From Shewanella gaetbuli (GTDB taxonomy: Bacteria; Pseudomonadota; Gammaproteobacteria; Enterobacterales; Shewanellaceae), in the NCBI RefSeq assembly GCF_023284065.1, contig NZ_JAKIKP010000015.1:1-64000 (forward strand): DNA of 64,000 nucleotides. The letters run 5' to 3'. Below, piece after piece: positions 28,246 to 36,141 of the stretch (positions within the stretch are counted from its first letter, which is position 1; each line of letters starts with the position of its first letter). The position numbers were made by a program, and so were the translations under genes. The notes under the pieces were generated by a model. The model was not told the DNA's origin. It saw nothing but the letters and a program-made list of their open reading frames with translations, and made no database searches.

Positions 28246-29475
28246 TTAAAACAGCACGCGGGTACGAATTGTCCCTTCAATCTGTTTTAGCTCCACTAAA
28301 GCTTCTTCCGCTTGTAGTGAATCGACTTCCATTACCACATAGCCAATATCTGCGGTTGTTTGCAGGTATTGTGCGGCAATGTTAATTCCTTTAGCTGAAA
28401 ATGCTTGGTTGATTTTAATCAACACACCCGGACGGTTATGGTGAATATGCAGTAAACGAGAAGCGCCAGCATGTTGTGCCAGTGATACCTCTGGGAAGTT
28501 AACAGCAGAAACCGTTGAGCCATTGTCTGAGTACTTAGCTAGTTTACCGGCTACTTCGATACCAATGTTTTCCTGTGCTTCGGCAGTACTACCACCGATA
28601 TGAGGCGTCAGTAATACGTTATCAAGGCCGCGTAATGCACTAACAAATTCATCATTGTTTGATTTAGGCTCTACTGGGAAAACGTCTACAGCTGCACCCG
28701 CAATGTGTTCAGATTTTACGGCATTAGCAAGCGCATCGATATCAACAACTGTGCCACGTGAAGCATTAATAAAGAAGCTACCTTGACGCATTTTACTGAA
28801 TTCGGCTTCACCAAACATATCTTTGGTTTGGTCGGTTTCAGGGACATGTAGGCTGACGACATCAGCTATGGCTAACAGCTCATCAAGAGTATGTATTTGC
28901 GCCGCATTACCTAACGGTAATTTGTCTTCAATATCATAAAATACCACTCGCATGCCTAAGGTCTCGGCTAAAATACCTAACTGAGTACCAATATGACCAT
29001 AACCAATAACTCCCAGCGTTTTACCACGAACTTCTACACTGCCGTTGGCACTTTTTAACCAGCCGCCACGGTGACATTGTGCATTACGTTGTGGAATACC
29101 ACGCATTAGCATAATAATTTCGCCAATAACCAACTCTGCTACACTACGTGTGTTAGAAAATGGGGCGTTAAAAACAGGAATACCGAGTTTTTCCGCTGTG
29201 GTTAAATCCACTTGGTTAGTACCAATACAGAAACACCCGATAGCCACCAGTTTTTCTGCATGGTTCAGTACTTCAGCGGTCAGTTGTGTGCGAGAACGTA
29301 GGCCGACAAAGTGAGCATCTTTTATGGAAGCAAGTAACTCTTCTTCACCTAATGATGCTTTGTGATATTCAATGTTGGTGTAACCTGCTCTTTCTAGTAC
29401 ATCTACCGCACTTTGGTGGACGCCCTCCAACAGCAGGATTTTAATCTTATCCTTGTCAAGCGAGTGTTTCGCCAT
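28246..29475 (-). CDS. serA: D-3-phosphoglycerate dehydrogenase
   Basis: First enzyme of serine biosynthesis. 409 aa, the E. coli-type length with a C-terminal ACT domain. NAD site GVIGYGHIGTQ near residue 155, Arg in INASRGT, Glu in FPVEP and His in LTPHIGGST are visible. The ACT domain at the end (HHNRPGVLIKINQAFSAKGINI) gives serine feedback. A GAGGG ribosome site precedes the ATG. A 9-bp inverted repeat, ATATCAATA-N7-TATTGATAT (29521-29545), lies in its promoter region and could be an operator. Confidence 0.96.
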   Translation of the reverse strand: MAKHSLDKDKIKILLLEGVHQSAVDVLERAGYTNIEYHKASLGEEELLASIKDAHFVGLRSRTQLTAEVLNHAEKLVAIGCFCIGTNQVDLTTAEKLGIPVFNAPFSNTRSVAELVIGEIIMLMRGIPQRNAQCHRGGWLKSANGSVEVRGKTLGVIGYGHIGTQLGILAETLGMRVVFYDIEDKLPLGNAAQIHTLDELLAIADVVSLHVPETDQTKDMFGEAEFSKMRQGSFFINASRGTVVDIDALANAVKSEHIAGAAVDVFPVEPKSNNDEFVSALRGLDNVLLTPHIGGSTAEAQENIGIEVAGKLAKYSDNGSTVSAVNFPEVSLAQHAGASRLLHIHHNRPGVLIKINQAFSAKGINIAAQYLQTTADIGYVVMEVDSLQAEEALVELKQIEGTIRTRVLF

Positions 29476-29666
29476 GATATGGGTACCCTCTAATGTATGA
29501 TTGCTGATTTTATGCTTTTAATATCAATATGCTTGTTATTGATATACTTTTAAAATTGAATGATGCTTTAATCTAAACGTTAAAATACATCATTTTTTAA
29601 ATGATTTTGTGCGACTTCCAACACCTAGTCAAAGTAGCACCTTTTTTGTGTGTTGTGGAGGGCTAG

Positions 29667-29729
29667 ATGGCTAAAGTTAATATTCTATTATTAGAACAAT
29701 ATAGAATAAGAGGGATTTACTTTGAATAA
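29667..29729 (+). CDS. 20-aa leader peptide overlapping the DUF2238 start
   Basis: ATG at 29667 preceded at ideal spacing by GGAGGG, the strongest ribosome site in the neighbourhood. It encodes 20 residues (MAKVNILLLEQYRIRGIYFE) and its TAA overlaps the TTG start of the DUF2238 gene by 8 bp. The placement suggests translational coupling or a regulatory leader frame. Its Leu/Ile content could allow attenuation, but no terminator pair was seen. It is short enough to be chance. Confidence 0.5.
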   Translation: MAKVNILLLEQYRIRGIYFE

Positions 29730-30324
29730 TAAGATTATATGGATAACAATTTACTTAGTTGCTATAGCTTGGTCTGTCAGTGCACCTAAAGATATGTTCA
29801 CTTGGTGGTTAGAGGCTATTCCCGCCTTACTGGCTTTGCCTATTCTGTTTTTCACTCGTAAGCGGTTCCCTTTAACCCCGCTAGCTTATGGGTTAATTCT
29901 GTTTCATTGCATCGTATTATTAGTGGGGGCGCGCTTCACCTATGCTGAGGTGCCATGGTTTGATTGGTTAGCTGAAGTTATGGGAAGTGAGCGTAATAAT
30001 TACGATAAAGTAGGTCACTTTGCGCAAGGGTTTGTTCCGGTTATTTTAGCGCGAGAGGTGATGCTGCGTAATGGTGTGTTACAGGTTGGAGCGTGGTGCC
30101 AGTTTTTATCTATATGCTTCGTGTTAGCCTTTTCTGCTTTTTATGAATTAATCGAGTGGTGGGTCGCTGCTGCTACCGGTGAAGATGCTGATGCATTTTT
30201 GGGAACACAAGGCTATGTGTGGGATACCCAATCAGATATGTTTTTAGCTCTCATTGGTGGATGTTGTGGCTTACTGTTGCTGACTAAACGGCATAATCGC
30301 CAACTGCAAAGAATAATATCTTAG
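29722..30324 (+). CDS. DUF2238 membrane protein (YjdF-like)
   Basis: A 200-aa inner-membrane protein with about six hydrophobic helices. The DUF2238 hallmarks are NNYDKVGHFAQGFVPVILARE and FSAFYELIEWWVA, with a TQGYVWDTQSDM loop. The charged/His residues within helices suggest a channel or enzyme, but function is unknown. A TTG start is used, with AGAGGG at proper spacing. An inverted repeat TATTCTAT/ATAGAATA (29681-29708) flanks the region just before the ribosome site. Confidence 0.82.
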   Translation: MNNKIIWITIYLVAIAWSVSAPKDMFTWWLEAIPALLALPILFFTRKRFPLTPLAYGLILFHCIVLLVGARFTYAEVPWFDWLAEVMGSERNNYDKVGHFAQGFVPVILAREVMLRNGVLQVGAWCQFLSICFVLAFSAFYELIEWWVAAATGEDADAFLGTQGYVWDTQSDMFLALIGGCCGLLLLTKRHNRQLQRIIS

Positions 30325-30572
30325 CTATTCATACTTTTGACTGATCAATATGACTAAATAACTAGTCAATATCTACTATTATTGTGCTTTAGTCCGTGTT
30401 CGGAAGGGTTTCATTATGTTTCTCAGGTTTTGTATGTAACATAGTGATTAGATATAAAGAGATCTCTATTCAGGATGATGTTCAGATACGAGAGCTTTTG
30501 CCTTTTGATGGGTTAAAAAATAAATCTATTTTTGATAATTTGAACCTAATAAACTTTTCAGGGAGAAAAGTA

Positions 30573-31241
30573 ATGAGTTCTGATACGTATGAGCTGGTTT
30601 TTTTACACCAGTTATCGGCACCATGTCATTTGGCTATTTTGGCTGATTCTATCGGTTTGAAAACCCGTACGGTTAAACATGTCAATGAGTTAGCATTAGA
30701 CAAAAAATCAAACAGTTTTTATATGATTGCTCAACAAGGAGCGGCATTAGACTCTAAGGGAATCCCTTTAGTCGTGTCGCGTCTGGTTAATCATGTGCCT
30801 GTTGCACTGTACCAAGTAGATAGAGACTCTGTCGATCAAGAATTAGCGCTGTTATTAGGGGTGAGAGGGCTGCTTTACGCTGATCAACGAATGGATTTAA
30901 TGTTAACTGGCTTACGTAAGATGGTCGCCGACGAACTGTGGTTTGACCGACCATTAATTAGCAAGATGTTCAGACAATTGGTGCAAAAGTTAGCGACTAA
31001 CCATGATATCCCCGCAGATACTGTTGCTATACTACAAATGCTAACCAATCGCGAAAGAACCATTATTCAATTGGTTTCTAGTGGCGCACGTAATAAAGAA
31101 ATTGCCCACCGTTTATGTATTAGTGAGCACACTGTTAAAGCACATATCTCGTCAATTTTTCGTAAAACTCAATCAAGGAACCGAGTCGAGTTACTCCGTT
31201 GGGCGCAAACTTATCAAAGCCACTTTGAGCTGGTGAGTTAA
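30573..31241 (+). CDS. LuxR-family regulator, CsgD/VpsT-like
   Basis: A 222-aa transcription factor: a degenerate receiver-like N-terminal domain and a C-terminal LuxR helix-turn-helix (LTNRERTIIQLVSSGARNKE, then LCISEHTVKAHISSIFRKT). The length and layout match CsgD and VpsT, biofilm-matrix regulators. A WFDR tetrapeptide sits where VpsT carries its c-di-GMP-binding W[FLM][TS]R motif. The start at 30573 is chosen from GGGAG upstream; the frame runs back to 30396. Role in biofilm is inferred. Confidence 0.8.
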   Translation: MSSDTYELVFLHQLSAPCHLAILADSIGLKTRTVKHVNELALDKKSNSFYMIAQQGAALDSKGIPLVVSRLVNHVPVALYQVDRDSVDQELALLLGVRGLLYADQRMDLMLTGLRKMVADELWFDRPLISKMFRQLVQKLATNHDIPADTVAILQMLTNRERTIIQLVSSGARNKEIAHRLCISEHTVKAHISSIFRKTQSRNRVELLRWAQTYQSHFELVS

Positions 31242-31313
31242 GCCTTTATTCACAATCAAACCTATTGAGTTTCAAACCTTCCTTTTTAATGCTTTCATAT
31301 CAATGATTAATAT

Positions 31314-31360
31314 CGATAAGATTGTCGGCTATAACCGACAATCTTATCGTGTTAATTTTT
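31314..31360 (+). terminator. terminator of the LuxR-family gene
   Basis: A 15-bp perfect stem, CGATAAGATTGTCGG (31314-31328) and its inverse (31335-31349), has a 6-base loop and is followed after a few bases by a T-run. The T-run is slightly displaced, so efficiency is uncertain. Confidence 0.7.
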
Positions 31361-31429
31361 ATACCAATTACTATTTACAGCCAGTAAACTGATGTAAAAA
31401 TATTGATGATAAGTCACAGGATATATTAA

Positions 31430-31867
31430 ATGAGTATTTGGTTTCGAGAAGTCACCCTTGCGGATTGTGAACGTTTAGATGCAGGCATGGGCGGCAAAGG
31501 CACGTTAATGCAAACATTGGGGATCAAAATCACTGAAATAGGTGATGACTATATGACAGCGACAATGCCTGCCACGCCTAGCGTGCATAATCCATTAGGG
31601 ATAGTTCACGGTGGAGCGAACGTAGCATTAGCTGAAACTGTTGCCAGTTATGCGGCAAACTTTGTTGTAGATTTCAAAGAATATTATTGTGTCGGACAAG
31701 AAATTAACGCTAATCATTTAAAAGCGTCTCGAAATGGATTATTAACCGCTACAGCTAAACCGGTTCATCTTGGTAAACGCAGCTCGGTATGGGAAATATT
31801 AGTGTATAACAGTGCCAAAGAGTTGTGTTGCATTTCTAGAATGACTGCTGCGGTCGTTAAACGGTAA
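31430..31867 (+). CDS. hotdog-fold acyl-CoA thioesterase (MenI/PaaI-like)
   Basis: 145-aa hotdog thioesterase that hydrolyses acyl- or aryl-CoA. The active-site stretch is NPLGIVHGGANVALAETVAS, with catalytic Glu/His typical of the YdiI/EntH group; a further family mark is GQEINANHLKAS. In menaquinone-rich organisms this family often supplies the DHNA-CoA thioesterase MenI, but that assignment is inferred. AGGA lies upstream of the ATG. Confidence 0.85.
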   Translation: MSIWFREVTLADCERLDAGMGGKGTLMQTLGIKITEIGDDYMTATMPATPSVHNPLGIVHGGANVALAETVASYAANFVVDFKEYYCVGQEINANHLKASRNGLLTATAKPVHLGKRSSVWEILVYNSAKELCCISRMTAAVVKR

Positions 31868-31914
31868 TTTTATCAACTATACTTGATTCAACTTTACGAT
31901 TTAAAGGAATAACA

Positions 31915-32166
31915 ATGGATGTAGCAACAATATGGGAGTGGGTGGGCTATTTAGCTTCAGTGGTTGTGGCAATTTCTTTAATGATGGCTGATATCAAAAA
32001 GCTGCGCTGGTGGAATTTAATTGGTGCAGCATTGTTTGTCGCCTATGGATTAGCCATTGATGCCATTCCTGTGGCTTTGGTGAACTTTTTTATTGTCATC
32101 ATTGATATTTATTATTTAGTAAAATTGTATCGTGAACCTCAAGAACAGCCTGCTGATTCAGAATAA
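31915..32166 (+). CDS. small three-helix membrane protein
   Basis: 83 aa with three hydrophobic segments (about residues 9-25, 35-50 and 53-72) and an acidic C-terminal tail. It resembles the small CBU_0592/YgjV-like membrane proteins of unknown function. A strong AAAGGA ribosome site supports it being a real gene. It may form a pair with the thioesterase 47 bp upstream. Confidence 0.75.
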   Translation: MDVATIWEWVGYLASVVVAISLMMADIKKLRWWNLIGAALFVAYGLAIDAIPVALVNFFIVIIDIYYLVKLYREPQEQPADSE

Positions 32167-32178
32167 AGATATTTACAA

Positions 32179-32207
32179 TTAGCCTACCGCTAACCAGAGT
32201 AGGCTAA
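32179..32207 (+). terminator. hairpin after the small membrane protein gene
   Basis: The 9-bp perfect stem TTAGCCTAC/GTAGGCTAA has an 11-base loop. A pyrimidine-rich but not pure T tract follows, so it is a likely though imperfect terminator. Confidence 0.65.
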
Positions 32208-32312
32208 CCCTCTTCTCCAGCTAACGATGACGTTTGCAACCATCTCGCTTGTTTTTAATCAACATAGCTGACCGCTGTTACGCAAACGTAAATCACCTTG
32301 CAACAACTTGAT

Positions 32313-32471
32313 TCAATCTTTACCACCTTTATTAACTTGGATCACTTTTGGGGTTCTTTTGTCATCGTAATATAGCCGCCACAGTGCATCCATAATGTCG
32401 CCATAGTGCTGTAATAGTGCCGCGCTAGTGAGTTTTTGCTTGTACTTAACATCCACAAAAATCAATATTAG
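32313..32471 (-). pseudogene. remnant: C-terminal tail of a PD-(D/E)XK-like nuclease
   Basis: An open minus-strand frame of 52 codons starts right after a stop (32472-32474) and has no ribosome site. The residues look like real protein: ILIFVDVKYKQKLTS, then QHYGDIMDALWRLYYDD and ending VIQVNKGGKD. The DVKYK word in a hydrophobic strand followed by a D-x-x-D helix is like the D-x-K core of McrC/DUF2357-type restriction nucleases. No upstream remainder is present, so it reads as the leftover 3' end of a lost gene. Family assignment is tentative. Confidence 0.5.
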
Positions 32472-32579
32472 TTACAGTTTAATCTGTTTATTGAATTACT
32501 GTCATCTACTTTAATCGTTATTTTAATTTTTTGGTAGTGGGTATGATGACGTTATCGAAATCAGCGGGAGACACAATCT

Positions 32580-32651
32580 ATGGCGACTGTAGTTGATTTA
32601 CTAGAACAATGGCTAAAACCAACCCAAAAGGAATCAAGTTATGACCAATAA
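32580..32651 (+). CDS. 23-aa leader peptide overlapping katA
   Basis: ATG at 32580 with GGGAG about 9 bp upstream encodes 23 residues ([20 protein letters not shown], then YDQ). Its TAA lies inside katA, 11 bp past the katA start, in a different frame. The katA ribosome site AAGGAA falls within this leader, so translation of the leader would cross it. A coupling or regulatory role is inferred; chance cannot be excluded. Confidence 0.5.
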   Translation: MATVVDLLEQWLKPTQKESSYDQ

Positions 32652-34104
32652 ATCTTACCTAACGAGCCAAAATGGTGCTCCAATTGCTGATGACCAAAAC
32701 TCACTGTCAGCAGGTAAAAGAGGCCCATTATTATTGCAAGACTGGCAATTAATTGAAAAGTTAGCCCACTTTAACCGTGAGCGTATACCTGAAAGAGTCG
32801 TTCATGCCAAAGGGACTGGAGCTTATGGTACTTTCACCCTAACTAAAGACTTAAGTGATTACACGATTGCTGACCACTTTAACGGTGTCGGTAAACAAAC
32901 CGAAACCTTTATTCGTTTCTCTACTGTAGGTGGTGAAATGGGCAGTGCAGATGCTGAGCGTGATCCTCGTGGCTTTGGTTTACGTTTTTATACTGCCAAT
33001 GGTAATCATGATGTTGTGGGTAACAATACTCCGACCTTCTTTTTACGTGATGGTATTAAGTTTCCAGATTTTATTCATACCCAAAAGCGTAACCCAAAAA
33101 CTAATTTAAAAGATCCGCAAGCCATGTGGGACTTTTGGGCAGAAAACCCTGAAGCAATGCATCAGGTGACAATATTAATGTCTGATCGTGGTATTCCAGC
33201 AAACTACCGTCAAATGCACGGTTATGGTTCGCATACGTTCTCATTGTGGAATGCTAAGGGTGAGCGTTTTTGGGTGAAGTTCCACTTTAAGTCTCAGCAA
33301 GGCATCGTTAATTTAACTAACGAGCAAGCGGATAAACTAAAAGGTATTGACCCTGATTCATCACAGCGTGACTTAGTGTTGGCCATTACAGATAAAAACT
33401 TCCCTAAGTGGACGGTGAATGTACAGATTATGCCAGAGGCAGATGCCAACACTTATCACATTAACCCATTCGATTTAACTAAGGTTTGGCCACACAGTGA
33501 TTATCCATTAATCGAAATTGGTGAGCTAGAACTGAATCGTTTGCCTGAAAACTATTTTGCTGAAGTTGAACAAGCGGCATTATCGCCAAGCAACTTGGTG
33601 CCAGGTATAGGCGTTTCCCCTGATAAAATGTTACAAGCACGTTTGTTTGCTTATGCCGATGCGCATCGTTATCGAGTGGGCACAAACTATAATCAGTTAC
33701 CTGTTAACTGTCCTCATGCGACACAGGCTAACCATCATCAACGTGGTGGAGCTATGGCGGGAACAGCTTGTCCTTATCATGGCAGCCAAACAGGAGGTGA
33801 TGCGAGTCCAAATTATGGCCCAAATACGACTCCAGAAGCGCTACAAGAGAGCAGCCAGTTCGCTGAACCACCATTACGTTTAGATGGCGAAGCCGACCGC
33901 TATAGCCGTTATAACCAAGATGATTATACCCAAGCAGGTAATCTGTACCGTATCTTTGGTGAAGATGAGAAGCAGCGTTTAGTGGCAACAATATGCGGTT
34001 CATTAAGCCAAGTGACGCTTGATGTTCAACAAAAAATGGTCGTTCACTTCACTAAAGCCGATGCTGACTACGGTGACCGTATAAGTAAAGCATTAGGACT
34101 ATAA
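32641..34104 (+). CDS. katA: monofunctional haem catalase (clade 3)
   Basis: Breaks hydrogen peroxide into water and oxygen. 487 aa, the small-subunit clade 3 type. The distal His is H55 in ERVVHAKG, the Asn is in [10 protein letters not shown], and the proximal haem Tyr is in [12 protein letters not shown]. An RFSTVGGE stretch lies near residue 97. AAGGAA sits 7 bp before the ATG. No OxyR site was evident by eye. Single-gene unit ended by a hairpin. Confidence 0.95.
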   Translation: MTNKSYLTSQNGAPIADDQNSLSAGKRGPLLLQDWQLIEKLAHFNRERIPERVVHAKGTGAYGTFTLTKDLSDYTIADHFNGVGKQTETFIRFSTVGGEMGSADAERDPRGFGLRFYTANGNHDVVGNNTPTFFLRDGIKFPDFIHTQKRNPKTNLKDPQAMWDFWAENPEAMHQVTILMSDRGIPANYRQMHGYGSHTFSLWNAKGERFWVKFHFKSQQGIVNLTNEQADKLKGIDPDSSQRDLVLAITDKNFPKWTVNVQIMPEADANTYHINPFDLTKVWPHSDYPLIEIGELELNRLPENYFAEVEQAALSPSNLVPGIGVSPDKMLQARLFAYADAHRYRVGTNYNQLPVNCPHATQANHHQRGGAMAGTACPYHGSQTGGDASPNYGPNTTPEALQESSQFAEPPLRLDGEADRYSRYNQDDYTQAGNLYRIFGEDEKQRLVATICGSLSQVTLDVQQKMVVHFTKADADYGDRISKALGL

Positions 34105-34127
34105 ACGTTCAGGATAACAACACTCAA

Positions 34128-34152
34128 CGGGCTGAATTTCAGCCCTTTTTTA
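34128..34152 (+). terminator. intrinsic terminator of katA
   Basis: The stem GGGCTGAA/TTCAGCCC has almost no loop and is followed by T6. Confidence 0.9.
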
Positions 34153-34169
34153 TTGGGTAGTTTTTAAGG

Positions 34170-35198
34170 TTAATGGCTTAATGAAAGCAATTGCAGTTGT
34201 AATTGCCCATAATAAGGCTGCTGCCATAATTGCTGATAGTGAGCTTGAATATCGTCCGCAGTGAGTGCTGTGATATCTTGCGACAAATAACTCTTTAGTT
34301 GCTCAGACAGTAGCAAGCCTTTAGAAACAACAGTAGAGCATGATGTTACTGACGAGAGATGTTGTTGTATTTCATTCAGACATTTTAGTAGCCATTGCCA
34401 ACGTAAACCTAACTCATTGGCTAATTGACTCTGTTGGCTTTGGGTTGCATTAGCCAATAACTGGTGTATTTGTAGGAGGTCTAATTCAATATGCTGCCAA
34501 TATCTAAGTATTTGAGCATAATGACTAGCACAGGGTTGTGCCATTAAGTTGTTCAAATTCATCGCTTGGGAAAGATAACGCTTAATGGGCACTTTTTGAC
34601 TTAGAAGATAACCTCTAACAGCTTTGCTGTGTAATCCAAGCTTTATAGGGCAATGTTGCGAAATCTTGCAGGCGAGCTCAATTATATCGGCGACTTGTCC
34701 ACTAACTAATTCTAACTCTAGCTCACAAATCGGCTCATGCTGTTCATGGGCTATCACCTCGCCGTAATCTAACGCGACCTCAATAATACTATTGTTAAAG
34801 GTGACTCGCCAAGTTGAGCGTTTGAAATTGGTTTCAAATAAACACACTAGGTTGCGATTGAGCTGGCTGACATCACAGTCGCTTGGCCAAATATTGTGTG
34901 GAAATAATAATAAGTTGGGGTGGTTATCTTTTATTGCGACATTGAATTCGGGGCGACTATGAAGTCCTCCAGATACGTTGCCAGCCGTTTTAATCGTTTG
35001 CTCAAATTGGTTATTCCACGCCCGCACTCTAAAACCGCAATCTAGTTTAGCAAGGCTCAGTGATGGGGTGTCGTAATAATAATTGGTTAAATATTGCTGA
35101 GGTTCAGTGATAGAATTAGGCCAGTCATTGAAAAGCTCTATTAATAGGTGTTTTACTTGAGTTGGAATGAATAACTTGAGTTCAATTTCTTGATGCAT
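34170..35198 (-). CDS. CYTH-domain inorganic triphosphatase (YgiF-like)
   Basis: Triphosphate tunnel metalloenzyme: the N-terminal EIELKLF is the ExExK signature. It is followed by tunnel strands NYYYDTPSLSLAKLDCGFRVR, QTIKTAG, RPEFNV and ALDYGEVIA. The C-terminal ~140 residues are helical and Gln/Leu-rich and resemble a shortened CHAD domain, smaller than the one in E. coli YgiF (433 aa). About 342 aa from the ATG at 35198; a GTG at 35213 is an alternative. Inorganic triphosphatase activity is inferred from the family. Confidence 0.82.
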   Translation of the reverse strand: MHQEIELKLFIPTQVKHLLIELFNDWPNSITEPQQYLTNYYYDTPSLSLAKLDCGFRVRAWNNQFEQTIKTAGNVSGGLHSRPEFNVAIKDNHPNLLLFPHNIWPSDCDVSQLNRNLVCLFETNFKRSTWRVTFNNSIIEVALDYGEVIAHEQHEPICELELELVSGQVADIIELACKISQHCPIKLGLHSKAVRGYLLSQKVPIKRYLSQAMNLNNLMAQPCASHYAQILRYWQHIELDLLQIHQLLANATQSQQSQLANELGLRWQWLLKCLNEIQQHLSSVTSCSTVVSKGLLLSEQLKSYLSQDITALTADDIQAHYQQLWQQPYYGQLQLQLLSLSH

Positions 35199-35255
35199 TG
35201 AATACGTGCTCACTTTGTAATCAAAAGTTCATTTGTGTGTCATAATAAATTCACG

Positions 35256-35273
35256 CTGTCACATTTTTGTAAT
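35256..35273 (+). promoter_or_regulatory. possible PhoB box upstream of the DUF47-pit operon
   Basis: CTGTCAC-ATTT-TTGTAAT fits the 7-4-7 Pho-box pattern at about 14 of 18 positions, with another GTGTCAT half-unit at 35237. A -10-like TATACT lies at 35308-35313, farther from the box than usual, so this is a candidate only. Confidence 0.45.
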
Positions 35274-35436
35274 AAAAATCCCTTAGGATTGCGTCGGTCA
35301 GATAAATTATACTCTGCGGCAAGTGAAAAATATCATAGTAGTGCGAAATTAGAACTACACTGTTTCTTTATGTGGACGCTTGAGGTAACATGCGCCCGCT
35401 TTTCCAAGTTGGAATTAATTAAATAGGTAAACGGCG

Positions 35437-36117
35437 ATGCCAGTAAACTCTATTTTAGGTGTATTTGCAAAATCACCTTTAAAGCCTTTAGAACAGCATA
35501 TCGACAAAGTTCATGAATGTGCTGCCCTGTTAATCCCTTTCTTTGCAGCTTCTGAAGCTGGAAATTGGGATGAAGCGGTAAAAATACGTAAGCAAATTAG
35601 CACGCTTGAAAAAGATGCTGATTCCTTAAAACGTGAAATCCGTCTAACTTTACCAGGTGGTTTGTTTATGCCTGTTGAGCGTACTGACTTACTTGAGTTA
35701 TTAACTCAACAAGACAAAATTGCCAACAAAGCAAAAGACATTTCTGGTCGCATCATTGGACGTCAATTAGTCCTACCTCTTCCTGTGCAAGAAGCATTTA
35801 ATGCTTACCTCAAGCGTTGCCTTGACGCTGTCGCACTTGCAAAACAAGCAATTAATGAACTAGATGACCTACTTGAAACGGGGTTCCGTGGTCGTGAAGT
35901 TGAACTAGTTGCCAAAATGATTAATGAACTCGACATCATTGAAGAAGATTCTGACGATCTTCAAATTCAAGTTCGTCGTCAGCTGTATGCTGTAGAAAAT
36001 GAATTGAATCCAATTGATGTGATGTTCTTATACAAAATTATTGAATGGGTGGGTGGTTTAGCAGATCTTGCTGAGCGTGTCGGTTCCCGTCTTGAGCTTA
36101 TGTTAGCTCGTAACTAA
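35437..36117 (+). CDS. DUF47/PhoU-like phosphate-transport accessory protein
   Basis: A 226-aa all-helical cytoplasmic protein of the TIGR00153/DUF47 family, distantly related to PhoU. Acidic metal-binding-type pairs are seen in ELDDLLE and NELDIIEEDSDDLQ. DUF47 genes nearly always sit beside pit and are thought to gate the transporter. Here the stop is 24 bp before pit. Confidence 0.9.
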   Translation: MPVNSILGVFAKSPLKPLEQHIDKVHECAALLIPFFAASEAGNWDEAVKIRKQISTLEKDADSLKREIRLTLPGGLFMPVERTDLLELLTQQDKIANKAKDISGRIIGRQLVLPLPVQEAFNAYLKRCLDAVALAKQAINELDDLLETGFRGREVELVAKMINELDIIEEDSDDLQIQVRRQLYAVENELNPIDVMFLYKIIEWVGGLADLAERVGSRLELMLARN

Positions 36118-36141
36118 TCACAAGGTTATCAAGGAAACAAC

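Noticed and set aside
24776..33000. A defence island or prophage in the accessory patch
   Set aside because: No integrase, transposase, capsid, methylase or toxin genes are visible; only one nuclease-like remnant and a protease. The evidence does not support an island call.
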